Part shown: positions 53,472 to 62,437 of the stretch, in pieces | Layout: every line of letters starts with the position of its first letter | Numbering within the stretch: the stretch's first letter is position 1 | Assembly (NCBI GenBank): GCA_944383855.1 | Contig: CALWRB010000054.1 | Location: 27,331-91,330, forward strand | Reading direction: 5' to 3' | DNA length: 64,000 nucleotides | From: an uncultured Lachnospiraceae bacterium | Lineage (GTDB): Bacteria; Bacillota; Clostridia; Lachnospirales; Anaerotignaceae | Translations under genes and position numbers: made by a program | Notes under the pieces: model-generated | Told to the model about the DNA's origin: nothing | Databases searched by the model: none | Seen by the model: the letters and a program-made list of their open reading frames with translations, nothing else

Positions 53472-54246
53472 TCGATTGAAAGCGGCAAGAGCACAGGATA
53501 GACCGACTTCCAGAGCTTATATTGAAGCGTTGTTCCACGAGAGAACAGAACTGCACGGTGACCGCCGTTTTGGTGATGATGCGGCAATTATCGGCGGTAT
53601 CGGCGAGCTGGGAGGCAGAACGGTCACGTTTATCGGCATTGAACGAGGACGTGACTTGAAAGAAAGAATTGCCTGCCATTTTGGTTCCCCTATGCCGGAA
53701 GGATACCGTAAGGCACTTAGACTGATGAAGCAGGCGGAAAAATTTAAACGCCCTGTGGTTTGTTTTGTAGATACCAGCGGTGCGTATTGCGGTGAAGATG
53801 CGGAAGAAAGAGGACAGGGGCTTGCGATTGCAGAAAACCTGATGGAAATGATGGGATTGGCTACACCGATCATCACAGTTGTGATCGGGGAAGGCGGCAG
53901 CGGCGGCGCATTGGGTCTGTCTGTTGCGGATCGCCTGTTTATGTTGGAAAATGCGGTCTTTTCCGTGATTTCCCCGGAAGGCTGCGCAAGTATCCTTTGG
54001 AAAGATGCCAAGAAGGCACCCGATGCGGCAGAGTGTTTGCATATCACAGCATATGATATGAAACAGTTCGGGGTTGCGGAACAAGTGATTCCGGAAGAAT
54101 TTGAAAACTTCCATAAAATGTGTGTCAAAATGGAAGCACAGTTGGTGGAGGAGATCAACGTACTTTGCAGAAAGAATACAGCGCAGTTGTTAGAGGAACG
54201 TTATCAGCGTTTCCGCAGACTGGGTGATTGGAACGAATCTTATTAA
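53458..54246 (+). CDS. accA: Acetyl-CoA carboxylase carboxyltransferase alpha subunit (AccA)
   Basis: A 262-residue subunit, shorter at the N-terminus than E. coli AccA. HGDRRFGDDAAIIGGIGEL, KFKRPVVCFVDTSGAYCGEDAEERGQG and GEGGSGGALGLSVADRLFMLENAVFSVISPEG are the family blocks. I start at the ATG at 53458, preceded by AAAGGAGG; the frame extends to 53437. Last gene of the fab-acc operon, ended by a strong terminator. Confidence 0.96.
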   Translation: MQAYDRLKAARAQDRPTSRAYIEALFHERTELHGDRRFGDDAAIIGGIGELGGRTVTFIGIERGRDLKERIACHFGSPMPEGYRKALRLMKQAEKFKRPVVCFVDTSGAYCGEDAEERGQGLAIAENLMEMMGLATPIITVVIGEGGSGGALGLSVADRLFMLENAVFSVISPEGCASILWKDAKKAPDAAECLHITAYDMKQFGVAEQVIPEEFENFHKMCVKMEAQLVEEINVLCRKNTAQLLEERYQRFRRLGDWNESY

Positions 54247-54250
54247 AATA

Positions 54251-54298
54251 AAAAAACCATGGAACTCTTTTTCGAAATGGAGTGCCATGGTTTTTCTT
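54251..54298. terminator. Bidirectional terminator after accA
   Basis: AAAAACCATGG...CCATGGTTTTT with an inner GAACTC / GAGT-type arm. T-runs on both strands, so it may also serve the convergent zinc-ribbon gene. Confidence 0.85.
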
Positions 54299-54329
54299 TT
54301 TTTCCGCAAAGGCTGACAGCGTTCTTACA

Positions 54330-54569
54330 TCACTCGTTTTCAGACGGCGCAATGGCAAATGCGGAAACTATACGGTCGTAACAAGTTTCGCATAAGTCAA
54401 AGGAATGGGTGATGCCGTCTTTTTGTGAAAAATATCCCCAGGTTTTTTCTGCATGGAAAAAATCCTGCATCGCGATGCCGTTCTGTAGGGGGATCACCTT
54501 GCCGCAGCAGTTACAGCGGATTTCGGTGGGAACAGATGTGGGAAGGTTTTTCATTTCGTGCTTTTGCAT
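54330..54569 (-). CDS. Small zinc-ribbon protein (unrecognised)
   Basis: A 79-residue protein with two CxxC pairs, IRCNCCGK (about 18) and LCETCYDR (about 59), suited to one zinc ribbon. Between them is a WGYFSQKDG stretch. I do not recognise the family. Minus strand, GGAGG upstream. A DNA/RNA or protein adaptor role is only a guess. Confidence 0.65.
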   Translation of the reverse strand: MQKHEMKNLPTSVPTEIRCNCCGKVIPLQNGIAMQDFFHAEKTWGYFSQKDGITHSFDLCETCYDRIVSAFAIAPSENE

Positions 54570-54701
54570 AACGTTTGTCCTCCTTTGTCGATTGGTGGAT
54601 ACAGATGCATTTTAGCACAGGTTTTTTTGTTTTGCTATAGGAAAGTGCTGTGAAATATGGTAAGATAGTACAAGAAAAATAAAAAAAGGAGAAACCTTTC
54701 A

Positions 54702-55619
54702 ATGCAAGTGGAAAAAATCATGTCTGCCTGCCGTATTTGCCCCAGAAACTGCGGTGCGAATCGTACGATAGGACAGAAGGGGCAGTGTGGTGCGGGATTA
54801 CTGCCGAAAATCGCACTGGTCAGCACACATATGTGGGAAGAATATCCCATCAGCGGAACAAAAGGTTCCGGCACGGTGTTTTTTTCACATTGCAATTTAC
54901 GGTGTGTCTTTTGCCAGAATTATACCATCAGTACGGAAGGCTATGGCATAGAGGTTACGATCAATCGACTGGCGGAGATTTTTTTGGAACAACAGGCAAG
55001 AGGTGTGCATAACATCAATCTGGTTTCTGCCGCCCAATATCTGCCGCAGACGGCACAGGCACTTCAACTGGCAAAAGAATCCGGACTCCACATACCCGTG
55101 GTGTATAACACAAATGGCTATGAAACTGTCGCATCGTTGCGTTGGTTAGAGGGGTTGGTGGATATTTATTTGCCGGATTTTAAATATGTATCACAGGAAA
55201 CTGCGTCACGTTATTCGCATGCGGCGGATTATGCAAAAATAGCGGAAGCGGCGTTGGCGGAAATGCGCAGGCAGCAGTCGCAAGATATTTTTTACGCAGA
55301 TGGTTTGATGCAAAAAGGAATGATCGTTCGCCATATGGTGCTGCCGGGGCAGTATCGTGACAGTTTTTTGGTACTGGAAAAAATCAAAGAAGTGCTGGGA
55401 GAAGATACTTATGTCAGTTTGCTTAGGCAGTATACACCGCTGTATCGAGCAACAGAGTATCGAGAGATCAATCGTTTGTTGACGAGCTTTGAGTATGATA
55501 AAGTGATCGATCATTTTTTCCAAATTGGGCTGCATCATGGGTATATGCAGGAAAAATCAGCGGCGAAAGCAGCTTATACCCCACTTTTTAATGGCGAAGG
55601 GGTACGGCGTGGCATATAG
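54702..55619 (+). CDS. Radical SAM protein (PflA-like, anaerobic-activase type)
   Basis: A 305-residue radical SAM enzyme. It starts with CRICPRNCGANR, a Cys-rich N-terminus, then CNLRCVFCQN (CxxxCxxC). The INLVSAAQYLPQ block is typical of the AmmeMemoRadiSam-adjacent/YgkA group. Substrate unknown. RBS AAAAAGGAGA precedes the ATG; the cupin gene follows 17 bases downstream and is probably co-transcribed. Confidence 0.88.
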   Translation: MQVEKIMSACRICPRNCGANRTIGQKGQCGAGLLPKIALVSTHMWEEYPISGTKGSGTVFFSHCNLRCVFCQNYTISTEGYGIEVTINRLAEIFLEQQARGVHNINLVSAAQYLPQTAQALQLAKESGLHIPVVYNTNGYETVASLRWLEGLVDIYLPDFKYVSQETASRYSHAADYAKIAEAALAEMRRQQSQDIFYADGLMQKGMIVRHMVLPGQYRDSFLVLEKIKEVLGEDTYVSLLRQYTPLYRATEYREINRLLTSFEYDKVIDHFFQIGLHHGYMQEKSAAKAAYTPLFNGEGVRRGI

Positions 55620-55636
55620 AAAGGAGAAGAATACGA

Positions 55637-55987
55637 ATGATCAGAAAAGAAAGAGTTGTTACTATGGAAGGACTGCGCGGCGGTGCAGGTTCTGTTGAGA
55701 TCCATCATTTTCTGGAAGGCGATGAACTGATGGGACATGCAACCATGTTTGCCAGAGTTGTAGTGAAACCGCACAGCAGTGTTGGCTGGCATCAGCATGT
55801 CGGCAATACAGAGCCGTACATCATCATCAAAGGCGAAGGTGTTTTTATCGACAACGACGGCAGCAGAACAACGGTACACCCCGGTGATGTCTGCATGATC
55901 GAAGTGGGACAGTGCCATTCCATCGAAAACAACACAGACGAAGATATGGAAATGATCGCTTTGGTTCTGAATGATTGGAATAAGTAA
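55637..55987 (+). CDS. Small cupin-domain protein
   Basis: A 116-residue single cupin_2 barrel. Metal-ligand motifs: SVGWHQHVGNTEPYIIIKGEGVF and HPGDVCMIEVGQCHSIENN. Complete His set suggests a bound metal. Likely in the same transcript as the radical SAM protein. No substrate can be assigned. Confidence 0.88.
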   Translation: MIRKERVVTMEGLRGGAGSVEIHHFLEGDELMGHATMFARVVVKPHSSVGWHQHVGNTEPYIIIKGEGVFIDNDGSRTTVHPGDVCMIEVGQCHSIENNTDEDMEMIALVLNDWNK

Positions 55988-55997
55988 AAAAAGAAAA

Positions 55998-56031
55998 ATG
56001 GCTGTGGACAGTTTTGTCCGCAGCTTTTTTT
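55998..56031 (+). terminator. Terminator after the cupin gene
   Basis: GCTGTGGACA / TGTCCGCAGC with a TTT-type loop, followed by seven T. Confidence 0.9.
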
Positions 56032-56235
56032 GTGGGGAATTTACGCAAAAAGAGGGGAAATAAGAAAAGAGGGCAGAAAAACGGGAAAAAGTATTTGTTG
56101 ATAAGGGCAAAAGAGCGGAGCTTTTTCCTTGAAACGATTATTTTCATGCCAAAAAGAAATGCCGTAGGCAAGCAGTGGCGTGAAACATTTTCAGATCACT
56201 CTGCGGTTTTATAGTTCAGATATTCGGAGGAAAAC

Positions 56236-56270
56236 GAAAGGGGATGGAATAACACCAATCCCCTTTTTAA
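56236..56270. terminator. Terminator after nadE (convergent gap)
   Basis: AAAGGGGAT / ATCCCCTTT separated by GGAATAACACCA, with T-runs on both sides. nadE, on the minus strand, ends just to the right. Confidence 0.75.
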
Positions 56271-56286
56271 ATATCGTTTTATAATT

Positions 56287-58227
56287 TTACAGCTTTTCCG
56301 CTTCTTCCAGCCAGATGCGACCGCATGCATCAGATGGCATTCTCCAGTCGCTTCTGGGAGAAAGGCAAAGTGCGCCGACTTTTGGACCATCGGGCAGGCA
56401 GGAGCGCTTAAACTGCTGCGCAAAAAAGCGGCGATAGAAGTTTTTCAGCCATTTTAACAGTGTTTCCGTGTCGTAAGCTTCCCCAAAAGCCTGTTTTGCC
56501 AAGAAAAAGACTTTGGCAGGCGGGAAGCCGAAACGAATGATAAAGTACAAGAAGAAATCATGCAGTTCATAAGGACCTACCAGATCTTCTGTCTTTTGGT
56601 TGATGTTGCCTTTTTCATCTGGCGGCAGCAGCTCGGGACTGATCGGGGTGTCCAGTACATCTAACAAGATCGCCTGTGCTTTTTCGGAAAGACCGCCTTC
56701 TTTTGCGACCCAGTTGACCAGAACGCGCACCAACGTCTTCGGTACGCCGGCATTGACACCATACATAGACATATGATCACCGTTATAAGTTGCCCAGCCT
56801 AAAGCAAGTTCCGATAAATCGCCTGTGCCGATCACAAAACCGCCTTCTTTGTTTGCAATATCCATCAAGATCTGTGTACGTTCTCTTGCTTGTGTGTTTT
56901 CATAGGTGACATCATGGCAGGAAGGGTCATGCCCGATGTCTTTAAAGTGCTGCAGCGCAGCGTCACGAATCGGGATTTCTTTGATACGCACACCCAATGC
57001 TTCCATCAAATCTAGCGCATTGTGATAGGTACGATCGGTCGTTCCAAAACCGGGCATTGTGATGCCCAGAACATGAGAACGGTCTAACCCCAGATAATCA
57101 CAGGCTTTCGCCGCAACCAAAAGTGCCAATGTGGAGTCCAGACCACCGGAGATGCCAACTACCATGGTTTTTGCATGGGTGTGTTCCACGCGTCTTGCAA
57201 GCCCCACCATCTGGATATTGAAAATGGTGCTGCAGCGTTCGTGCAAAGAGTCGTTTTCCGCAGGGGTAAAAGGCTTTGCGGAAAGCGGTCTGTGCAGTGT
57301 ATCCAAAGGCGTTTCGGCAAGGGTAAAGTGAATGGTGCGGTAAAAACGCTTTGCATCAGGCTGTGCCAACTGCGACATAAAAGAAGTATGTTTTCTGCGC
57401 TCTCCCGCAAGGAGAGAAAAATCGATGTCGGCATAGATCAATGTACCTTCTTTGCAGAATGTTTCTCCTTCCGTCAGGATAATACCATTTTCGCAAACCA
57501 GGCTGTGACCGCTGAAAACGGCATCTTGTGTGGATTCCCCGATACCTGCGGAGACATAGACGTATCCTGCAATACAGCGAGAAGCCTGCTGTGTGATCAG
57601 ATTCCGGCGATAAGAAGGCTTTGCGGCCAACTCATTGCTTGCGGAAAGATTGACCAAAAGCGTGGCACCGTATAATGCCTGATAGGAACTGGGGGGGATA
57701 GGACCCCAAAGGTCTTCGCAAATTTCAGCCGCGATGACAACATCGGATTGATTGGTGGCGCGGAACAAAAGGTCTGCGCCGATCGGTACGGTTTGTCCGC
57801 AATAAATGACTTCATCGCAAAGCAGATCCGTAGAAGAAGCAAACCATCTTTCCTCGTAAAATTCGCTGTAATTAGGTACCAGTGTTTTGGGTACCAATCC
57901 CAGCAGCTTTCCTTGGTGCAAAAATGCCGCACAGTTGAAAAGCTGGTTATCGCAGGCGATCGGAACGCCTAAGACGATCAGCATATCGGTTTGTTTGGTT
58001 GCCTGTAAAATTTCGCAAACGGCAGTTTCCGCGGCGCTCAAAAGCGGTTCCTGAAAAAACAGATCCGCACAGGTATAGGAAGTAACGGAAAGCTCCGGAA
58101 AAACCAAAATACCGATCCCTTTTGCCTTGGCTTCTTCAATAGAATGTAAAATTTCCTCTTTGTTATAAACGCAATCGGCAACGCGCAGTTTCGGGACTGC
58201 GGCGCCTGTTCTGACATATCCAAACAT
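56287..58227 (-). CDS. nadE: Glutamine-dependent NAD+ synthetase
   Basis: A 646-residue two-domain enzyme. The N-terminal nitrilase-fold glutaminase has the Glu in VFPELSVTSY, Lys in LVPKTLVPNY and Cys in AAEICEDLW. The C-terminal synthetase has SGGLDSTLALLV (ATP P-loop) and GTGDLSELALGWATYNGDHM. It forms NAD+ from deamido-NAD+, ATP and glutamine-derived ammonia. Full length for the Gln-dependent type. lexA ends 18 bases upstream of its ATG on the same strand, so the two may be co-transcribed. Confidence 0.96.
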   Translation of the reverse strand: MFGYVRTGAAVPKLRVADCVYNKEEILHSIEEAKAKGIGILVFPELSVTSYTCADLFFQEPLLSAAETAVCEILQATKQTDMLIVLGVPIACDNQLFNCAAFLHQGKLLGLVPKTLVPNYSEFYEERWFASSTDLLCDEVIYCGQTVPIGADLLFRATNQSDVVIAAEICEDLWGPIPPSSYQALYGATLLVNLSASNELAAKPSYRRNLITQQASRCIAGYVYVSAGIGESTQDAVFSGHSLVCENGIILTEGETFCKEGTLIYADIDFSLLAGERRKHTSFMSQLAQPDAKRFYRTIHFTLAETPLDTLHRPLSAKPFTPAENDSLHERCSTIFNIQMVGLARRVEHTHAKTMVVGISGGLDSTLALLVAAKACDYLGLDRSHVLGITMPGFGTTDRTYHNALDLMEALGVRIKEIPIRDAALQHFKDIGHDPSCHDVTYENTQARERTQILMDIANKEGGFVIGTGDLSELALGWATYNGDHMSMYGVNAGVPKTLVRVLVNWVAKEGGLSEKAQAILLDVLDTPISPELLPPDEKGNINQKTEDLVGPYELHDFFLYFIIRFGFPPAKVFFLAKQAFGEAYDTETLLKWLKNFYRRFFAQQFKRSCLPDGPKVGALCLSPRSDWRMPSDACGRIWLEEAEKL

Positions 58228-58245
58228 AGCTTAGAAACTCCTTTT

Positions 58246-58854
58246 TCAGAATTTACGGAATAACCCGATCACTTTACCCAAAATAGCAACATCTTTTACG
58301 ATAATCGGTGACATGGAAGCGTTTTCCGGTTGAAGGCGAATAAAGTCCTTTTCGCGATAAAACGTCTTTACCGTGGCAAAATCTTCGATCAAAGCGACAA
58401 CGATATCGCCGTTTTTGGCATCACTTTGCTGACGCACCAAAATGAGGTCTTTATCAAAAATACCCGCTTCGATCATGCTCTCGCCGCGAACCTTGAGCAT
58501 AAAGACAGTATCATTATGGACATAATCGATCGGAATAGGGAAAGTATCCTCGATATTTTCCACTGCCAAGATCGGAACACCTGCGGTAATGGTTCCAACG
58601 ATGGGAACATTGACCATCTCTCTTTTCGGCAGATCGAATGTTTCGTCCAGAATTTCGATTGCTCTGGGTTTGGTGGGATCTCTGCGGATCAAACCTTTCT
58701 TTTCCAGACGTGCCAAGTGTCCGTGAACGGTGGAAGTGGATTTCAGACCGACAGCTTCACAGATCTCACGAACAGAAGGCGGATAGCCTTTTTCCCGAAC
58801 CTCAGATTTCATATAATCCAATATTTGTAATTGCTTTTCCGACAAATCGTGCAT
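58246..58854 (-). CDS. lexA: SOS repressor LexA
   Basis: A 202-residue repressor. N-terminal winged helix ([30 protein letters not shown]), then a peptidase domain with the autocleavage site Ala91-Gly92 (TITAGVP), catalytic Ser126 (GESMIEAG) and Lys163 (FATVKTFY). It represses SOS genes and cleaves itself when RecA is active. It is divergent from a YneA-like gene, the same arrangement as in Bacillus, and a LexA box lies at its distal promoter. Fully intact. Confidence 0.97.
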   Translation of the reverse strand: MHDLSEKQLQILDYMKSEVREKGYPPSVREICEAVGLKSTSTVHGHLARLEKKGLIRRDPTKPRAIEILDETFDLPKREMVNVPIVGTITAGVPILAVENIEDTFPIPIDYVHNDTVFMLKVRGESMIEAGIFDKDLILVRQQSDAKNGDIVVALIEDFATVKTFYREKDFIRLQPENASMSPIIVKDVAILGKVIGLFRKF

Positions 58855-59107
58855 AAGATCACCTCGTAAAAGATTTCAATATCCCTTCTATTATAACAAA
58901 TAAATGACAAAATACCGACAAAAATATGAATTTTTTTGTTCTTCGTAAAAATGCGGAACATTCTTGTCGGCAATTCGTTTGGTACAGTAAAAGCGGTAAA
59001 GGAAAAACTTTCCAATTTGCTGTTATCATAGGCTGATGTGTGATCAGCAGCTGTGTTTTGAAAAATACATTTCCATAAATAAATGTAAAATCAAAATATT
59101 TGCTGTC

Positions 59108-59146
59108 ATTATACCATAATTTTCACAAAAATCAAACCTATGTTCG
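59108..59146 (-). promoter_or_regulatory. lexA distal promoter with LexA box
   Basis: On the minus strand TTTGAT (59136-59131), 17 bases, TATAAT (59113-59108). A LexA-type box, CAAACCTATGTTCG on the plus strand (59133-59146), matches CGAACATATGTTCG at 12 of 14 positions and overlaps the -35 region. The leader to the lexA ATG is about 245 bases; a TGTTATAAT extended -10 nearer the gene (about 58895) may be a second promoter. Confidence 0.75.
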
Positions 59147-59165
59147 CAAAAAATCAAAAAAATTG

Positions 59166-59194
59166 TTGACAAGGAATATATGTTCGTCTATAAT
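59166..59194 (+). promoter_or_regulatory. YneA-like gene promoter with embedded LexA box
   Basis: Consensus TTGACA (59166-59171), 17 bases, TATAAT (59189-59194). The spacer holds GGAATATATGTTCG (59173-59186), 12 of 14 matches to the Gram-positive SOS box, so LexA should block RNA polymerase directly. Confidence 0.85.
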
Positions 59195-59246
59195 GAAGTC
59201 GAAAAGGAAAACGTGTTCTATATTTTGTAATGAAGGAGGGGTTGTA

Positions 59247-59573
59247 ATGAACGGACGTACACGCAGAAAGGCGATTAGAAAATCAAGAAAAATCAGAAAA
59301 ATGACTTTTGTAATTCTTACGGTATTGCTTGTTTTGGGGATTGCGACAATGGTTTTAGGCGGACAGAAAAAGAGCACTTCCGTTTATTACGACAGTGTCA
59401 GAATTCATGCAGGGGATACACTTTGGGGCATCGCGCAGGAGTATAAAGGCGAACATATGGACACCGAAACCATGATCGCTGAAATCATGGAACTAAACGG
59501 TATGCAAAACACTGCAATTCAGGCAGGACAGAGCATTTTGGTGCCTGTGGTGCAGGTAGATCAGGCAGCGTAA
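59247..59573 (+). CDS. LysM protein, YneA-like SOS cell-division inhibitor
   Basis: A 108-residue protein: basic N-terminus, one membrane segment (about 23-42), then a LysM domain (VRIHAGDTLWGIAQEYKG...). B. subtilis YneA has the same plan (short membrane anchor and LysM) and the same place divergent from lexA, where it delays division during DNA damage. I start at the ATG at 59247, after AAGGAGGGG; the frame runs to 59100 without RBS. The name is inferred from layout and the SOS promoter, not from residue identity. Confidence 0.85.
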   Translation: MNGRTRRKAIRKSRKIRKMTFVILTVLLVLGIATMVLGGQKKSTSVYYDSVRIHAGDTLWGIAQEYKGEHMDTETMIAEIMELNGMQNTAIQAGQSILVPVVQVDQAA

Positions 59574-59990
59574 GAGATGGATTTGTTTGCAGTTTGTTTT
59601 AGATTGTATTGTTATCAATTTATATTTTTGAAAAATTGAAAAGTCTGTTTTTCGAAAGTCATCGGAAAGGCACAGTACCGAAGTGTCTGGAGCAAGTGAA
59701 AGCAGTTGGCAGAATTTTGTTTTTATGTTTCCGTAATTCTTTGATGTGAGAGAAAAGGAAATTAAAAGGATTATAAGGTGCTGTTTGATCTTTGCGATGA
59801 GTGGCATGTTCGGAAAGAAATGTTTGTTTGCGTGGCGTTTTAGAATGCTTTACGAACAAAAATTTTTGTTTCTGATCGTTGGGAAAAAGAGAAGGGGTGT
59901 CTTTTTCGTTGTGAAGACGCTGTGAAGGTGCTGTTTTATGTGAAGAATTACCCCCAAAAAGTTAATTTTTGAAAGGTATATAAAGGTCTG

Positions 59991-60022
59991 CATGGAATGT
60001 TTTCAAGTGCGGACTTTTTTGT
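59991..60022 (+). terminator. Plus-strand terminator
   Basis: AAGGTCTGCA / TGCGGACTT followed by six T, about 420 bases after the YneA-like gene. Either a long 3' UTR or an unseen small transcript precedes it. Confidence 0.75.
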
Positions 60023-60197
60023 TTGGAAAGACGGGGATTTATGCAGGAAGCAAAACGAAAAAAGGGATAAACGAAAGGCAAGATGTTTCGTGTCACAAAA
60101 TAGAGTAGTATTCTTCATTTAGTTTCCGTTTTTCCTTGCATGAGAATTAAATTAAAAAAGGATTTTGTTTTTTGGCGATGTAATCCCATCGTTTCAA

Positions 60198-60240
60198 AAA
60201 AATATGGGGTGCCCGCTTTTAGGTGACACCCCACAAATTT
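60198..60240 (-). terminator. Terminator after htpG
   Basis: TGGGGTG-C / G-ACACCCCA stem with a T-run on the minus strand. Confidence 0.8.
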
Positions 60241-60271
60241 TTATGGGAAATAGTTTTATTTTAATGGAATT

Positions 60272-62287
60272 TTATTGATTTTCCAATTCAGCCAGACGGG
60301 AAAGGATCTGGTTGCTTCTGTCAATGAACGCAGTCATTTCTTCAGAAGACAGACGTTTGTGACTCATCAGCGCCAAATCATACAGCTGTCTGCTGATCAA
60401 ATCCAAATCGTCTTTCTTTTCTTCTTTTTCACGAAGAATCAGCATTTGTTTGACTAAGGCATTGGATTTATTCAGTACCAAGGTTTCATCAGCTTTGATG
60501 TGGGAGAACATTTGCTTAAATTCCTCGTTTTTGCCGTAAGCTTCCATCATCTCTAACATTCGTCTGCTTTCTTCGGAAAGCAGCAGCATCGCGGGAACAG
60601 TTTCGGTTTTTAATTCCTCTGCCCGTACTTTCAGATCCTCTTTTGCCAACAATGTGCGGAAATAAGATTCGAGCTGCTCATTCAAGTAATTGTCCGCCTG
60701 CTTTTTCGCTTCGCTTTCATCCTCTTTCTTTTGTTCCAGTGTATCGGAAATATCCGCATCGATGCGGAGCAGTTTGACGCCGCTGTTTTTATATTCCAGG
60801 AAGGAAACAAACGCATTGTCTATCGGGTTGGTAAGAATAACAGCCTCCAGACCCTGTTCTTTGAACAGACGAATGTATTGCGCCTGTTGGTCGGGGTCTG
60901 TGACAAAGAATACTTTGTTTTCGTGCTTGTCTTTGTTCTTTTCCAGATATTCGCTCAGTGTTTCGTAGCCGGCATCTGTGGTGCGGAACAGTACTGCGTC
61001 CTTAATTTTATCATACAGTTTTTCTTCCCGCATACAGCCGTATTCGATAAACAAACTAATGTCGTTCCAAAAGCCTTCATAAGTGCCTCTTTCGTTTTTA
61101 AAGAGCTGATTGAGTTTATCTCCCACTTTTTTGGTGATATACTGATTCATCTTTTCCACATACCCGTCATTTTGCAGCGCGGAACGGGATACGTTCAACG
61201 GCATATCGGGGCAGTCCAGTACACCTTTTAAGAGTAACAGAAATTCGGGTACGACCTCTTTTACGTTATCAGCGATATAAACTTGGTTAGAGTACAGTTT
61301 GATCTGACCTTCCGCTACATCGGTCTGGTTGACCAGTTTCGGGAAGTACAAAATACCACGCAGACGGAAGGGATAATCCATATTCAAATGAATCCAGAAA
61401 AGCGGATCATTAAAGTCCATAAAGACTTTGTGATAGAATGCTTTGTATTCTTCTTCTGTGCATTCCGCAGGCTTTTTCAGCCAGAGCGGGTGAGTATCAT
61501 TCAGCGGTATGGGCGTTTCTTCCGCATCTTCTTCTTTTTTTGCCTGCATCTGTTTCAAGTCCTCCGCAGAATGGATATTTTTGGCTTCTTCTTCGGAGAG
61601 GTGAACCGTATGATCGGATTCCTTTTCTTCTTCCTCCGCCTGCGCAGCGTTTTTTTTCACTTCCACAAAAATCGGCACCGGCATAAAGGCGCAGTATTTA
61701 TGCAGGGCAGCGTATACGTTTGCTTCGTCTAAAAATGCAGCGCCGTCTTCTCCCAGATGCAGTGTGATGGTTGTGCCGCGTTCTGTGCGGTCGCTTTCTG
61801 TCATTTCATAGTCAATACCGCCTTCACAACTCCAATGTGCGGCTGTGGCGCCTTCCTGATAAGAAAGCGTATCGATTTCCACGCGGTCTGCAACCATGAA
61901 AGCAGAATAGAAGCCCAAGCCGAAATGTCCGATGATCTCGTTGCCTTCTTCCGCTTTTTCACTGTATTTTTCCAGAAAATCCGTTGCGCCGGAAAAAGCG
62001 ATCTGATTGATATATTTTTTTACCTCGTCTGCGGTCATACCGATACCGTTATCGATAATTTCCAGTGTTTTGGCGTCTTGATCCAACACAACGGACAGAC
62101 GAAAATCCGTATCGGCGGGGATATGGTCCGCTTCGCCCATTGCCATCAGTTTTTGCAACTTGCTGACGGCATCGCAGCCGTTGGATACCAGTTCTCTGAT
62201 AAAAATATCCTGATCGGTATAAAGCCACTTTTTGATGATTGGCAGAAAATTTTCGCTGTTAATAGAAAGATTACCTTTTTCTTGCAT
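60272..62287 (-). CDS. htpG: Chaperone HtpG (Hsp90)
   Basis: A 671-residue Hsp90 with the GHKL ATPase fold (RELVSNGCDAVSK, DNGIGMTADEV, GHFGLGFYSAFMVAD), a middle domain and a C-terminal dimerisation domain. It is longer than E. coli HtpG because of an about 50-residue charged, acidic insertion (nucleotides 61520-61665, starting VEVKKNAAQAEEEE, about residues 207-256) where eukaryotic Hsp90 has its linker. A CIRCE element lies upstream, pointing to HrcA control. GGAGG on the minus strand precedes the ATG. Confidence 0.96.
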   Translation of the reverse strand: MQEKGNLSINSENFLPIIKKWLYTDQDIFIRELVSNGCDAVSKLQKLMAMGEADHIPADTDFRLSVVLDQDAKTLEIIDNGIGMTADEVKKYINQIAFSGATDFLEKYSEKAEEGNEIIGHFGLGFYSAFMVADRVEIDTLSYQEGATAAHWSCEGGIDYEMTESDRTERGTTITLHLGEDGAAFLDEANVYAALHKYCAFMPVPIFVEVKKNAAQAEEEEKESDHTVHLSEEEAKNIHSAEDLKQMQAKKEEDAEETPIPLNDTHPLWLKKPAECTEEEYKAFYHKVFMDFNDPLFWIHLNMDYPFRLRGILYFPKLVNQTDVAEGQIKLYSNQVYIADNVKEVVPEFLLLLKGVLDCPDMPLNVSRSALQNDGYVEKMNQYITKKVGDKLNQLFKNERGTYEGFWNDISLFIEYGCMREEKLYDKIKDAVLFRTTDAGYETLSEYLEKNKDKHENKVFFVTDPDQQAQYIRLFKEQGLEAVILTNPIDNAFVSFLEYKNSGVKLLRIDADISDTLEQKKEDESEAKKQADNYLNEQLESYFRTLLAKEDLKVRAEELKTETVPAMLLLSEESRRMLEMMEAYGKNEEFKQMFSHIKADETLVLNKSNALVKQMLILREKEEKKDDLDLISRQLYDLALMSHKRLSSEEMTAFIDRSNQILSRLAELENQ

Positions 62288-62354
62288 ATGTCATCATGCC
62301 TCCTTGCGTAATGATGTTATGGCAGTATCAAACTGCCGATATGTCCTAATCTTT

Positions 62355-62382
62355 ATTGTAGCATTGGAGAAGAAAAAGTCAA
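62355..62382 (-). promoter_or_regulatory. htpG promoter
   Basis: On the minus strand TTGACT (62382-62377), 16 bases, TACAAT (62360-62355). Confidence 0.75.
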
Positions 62383-62389
62383 GAAAAAA

Positions 62390-62416
62390 TTAGCACTCAT
62401 TTAAAAAGAGTGCTAA
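62390..62416 (-). promoter_or_regulatory. CIRCE operator (HrcA) upstream of htpG
   Basis: Perfect TTAGCACTC-N9-GAGTGCTAA. It lies just upstream of the htpG -35 and is followed on the minus strand by TTTTTT, so it could also work as the terminator of the phosphoesterase gene. Confidence 0.95.
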
Positions 62417-62437
62417 CAAAATCGATTTTATTTGTCA

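Larger units (their letters stand above)
59574..60270. other. Gene-poor intergenic region
   Basis: About 700 bases without a convincing gene; two minus-strand open frames (59493-59807 and 59659-59859) have no family or RBS support. It contains a plus-strand terminator at 59991-60022 and the htpG terminator at 60198-60240. Confidence 0.7.

Noticed and set aside
59493..59807. 104-codon minus-strand frame overlapping the YneA-like gene
   Set aside because: Low-complexity composition, no RBS and overlap with a gene that has a consensus SOS promoter.
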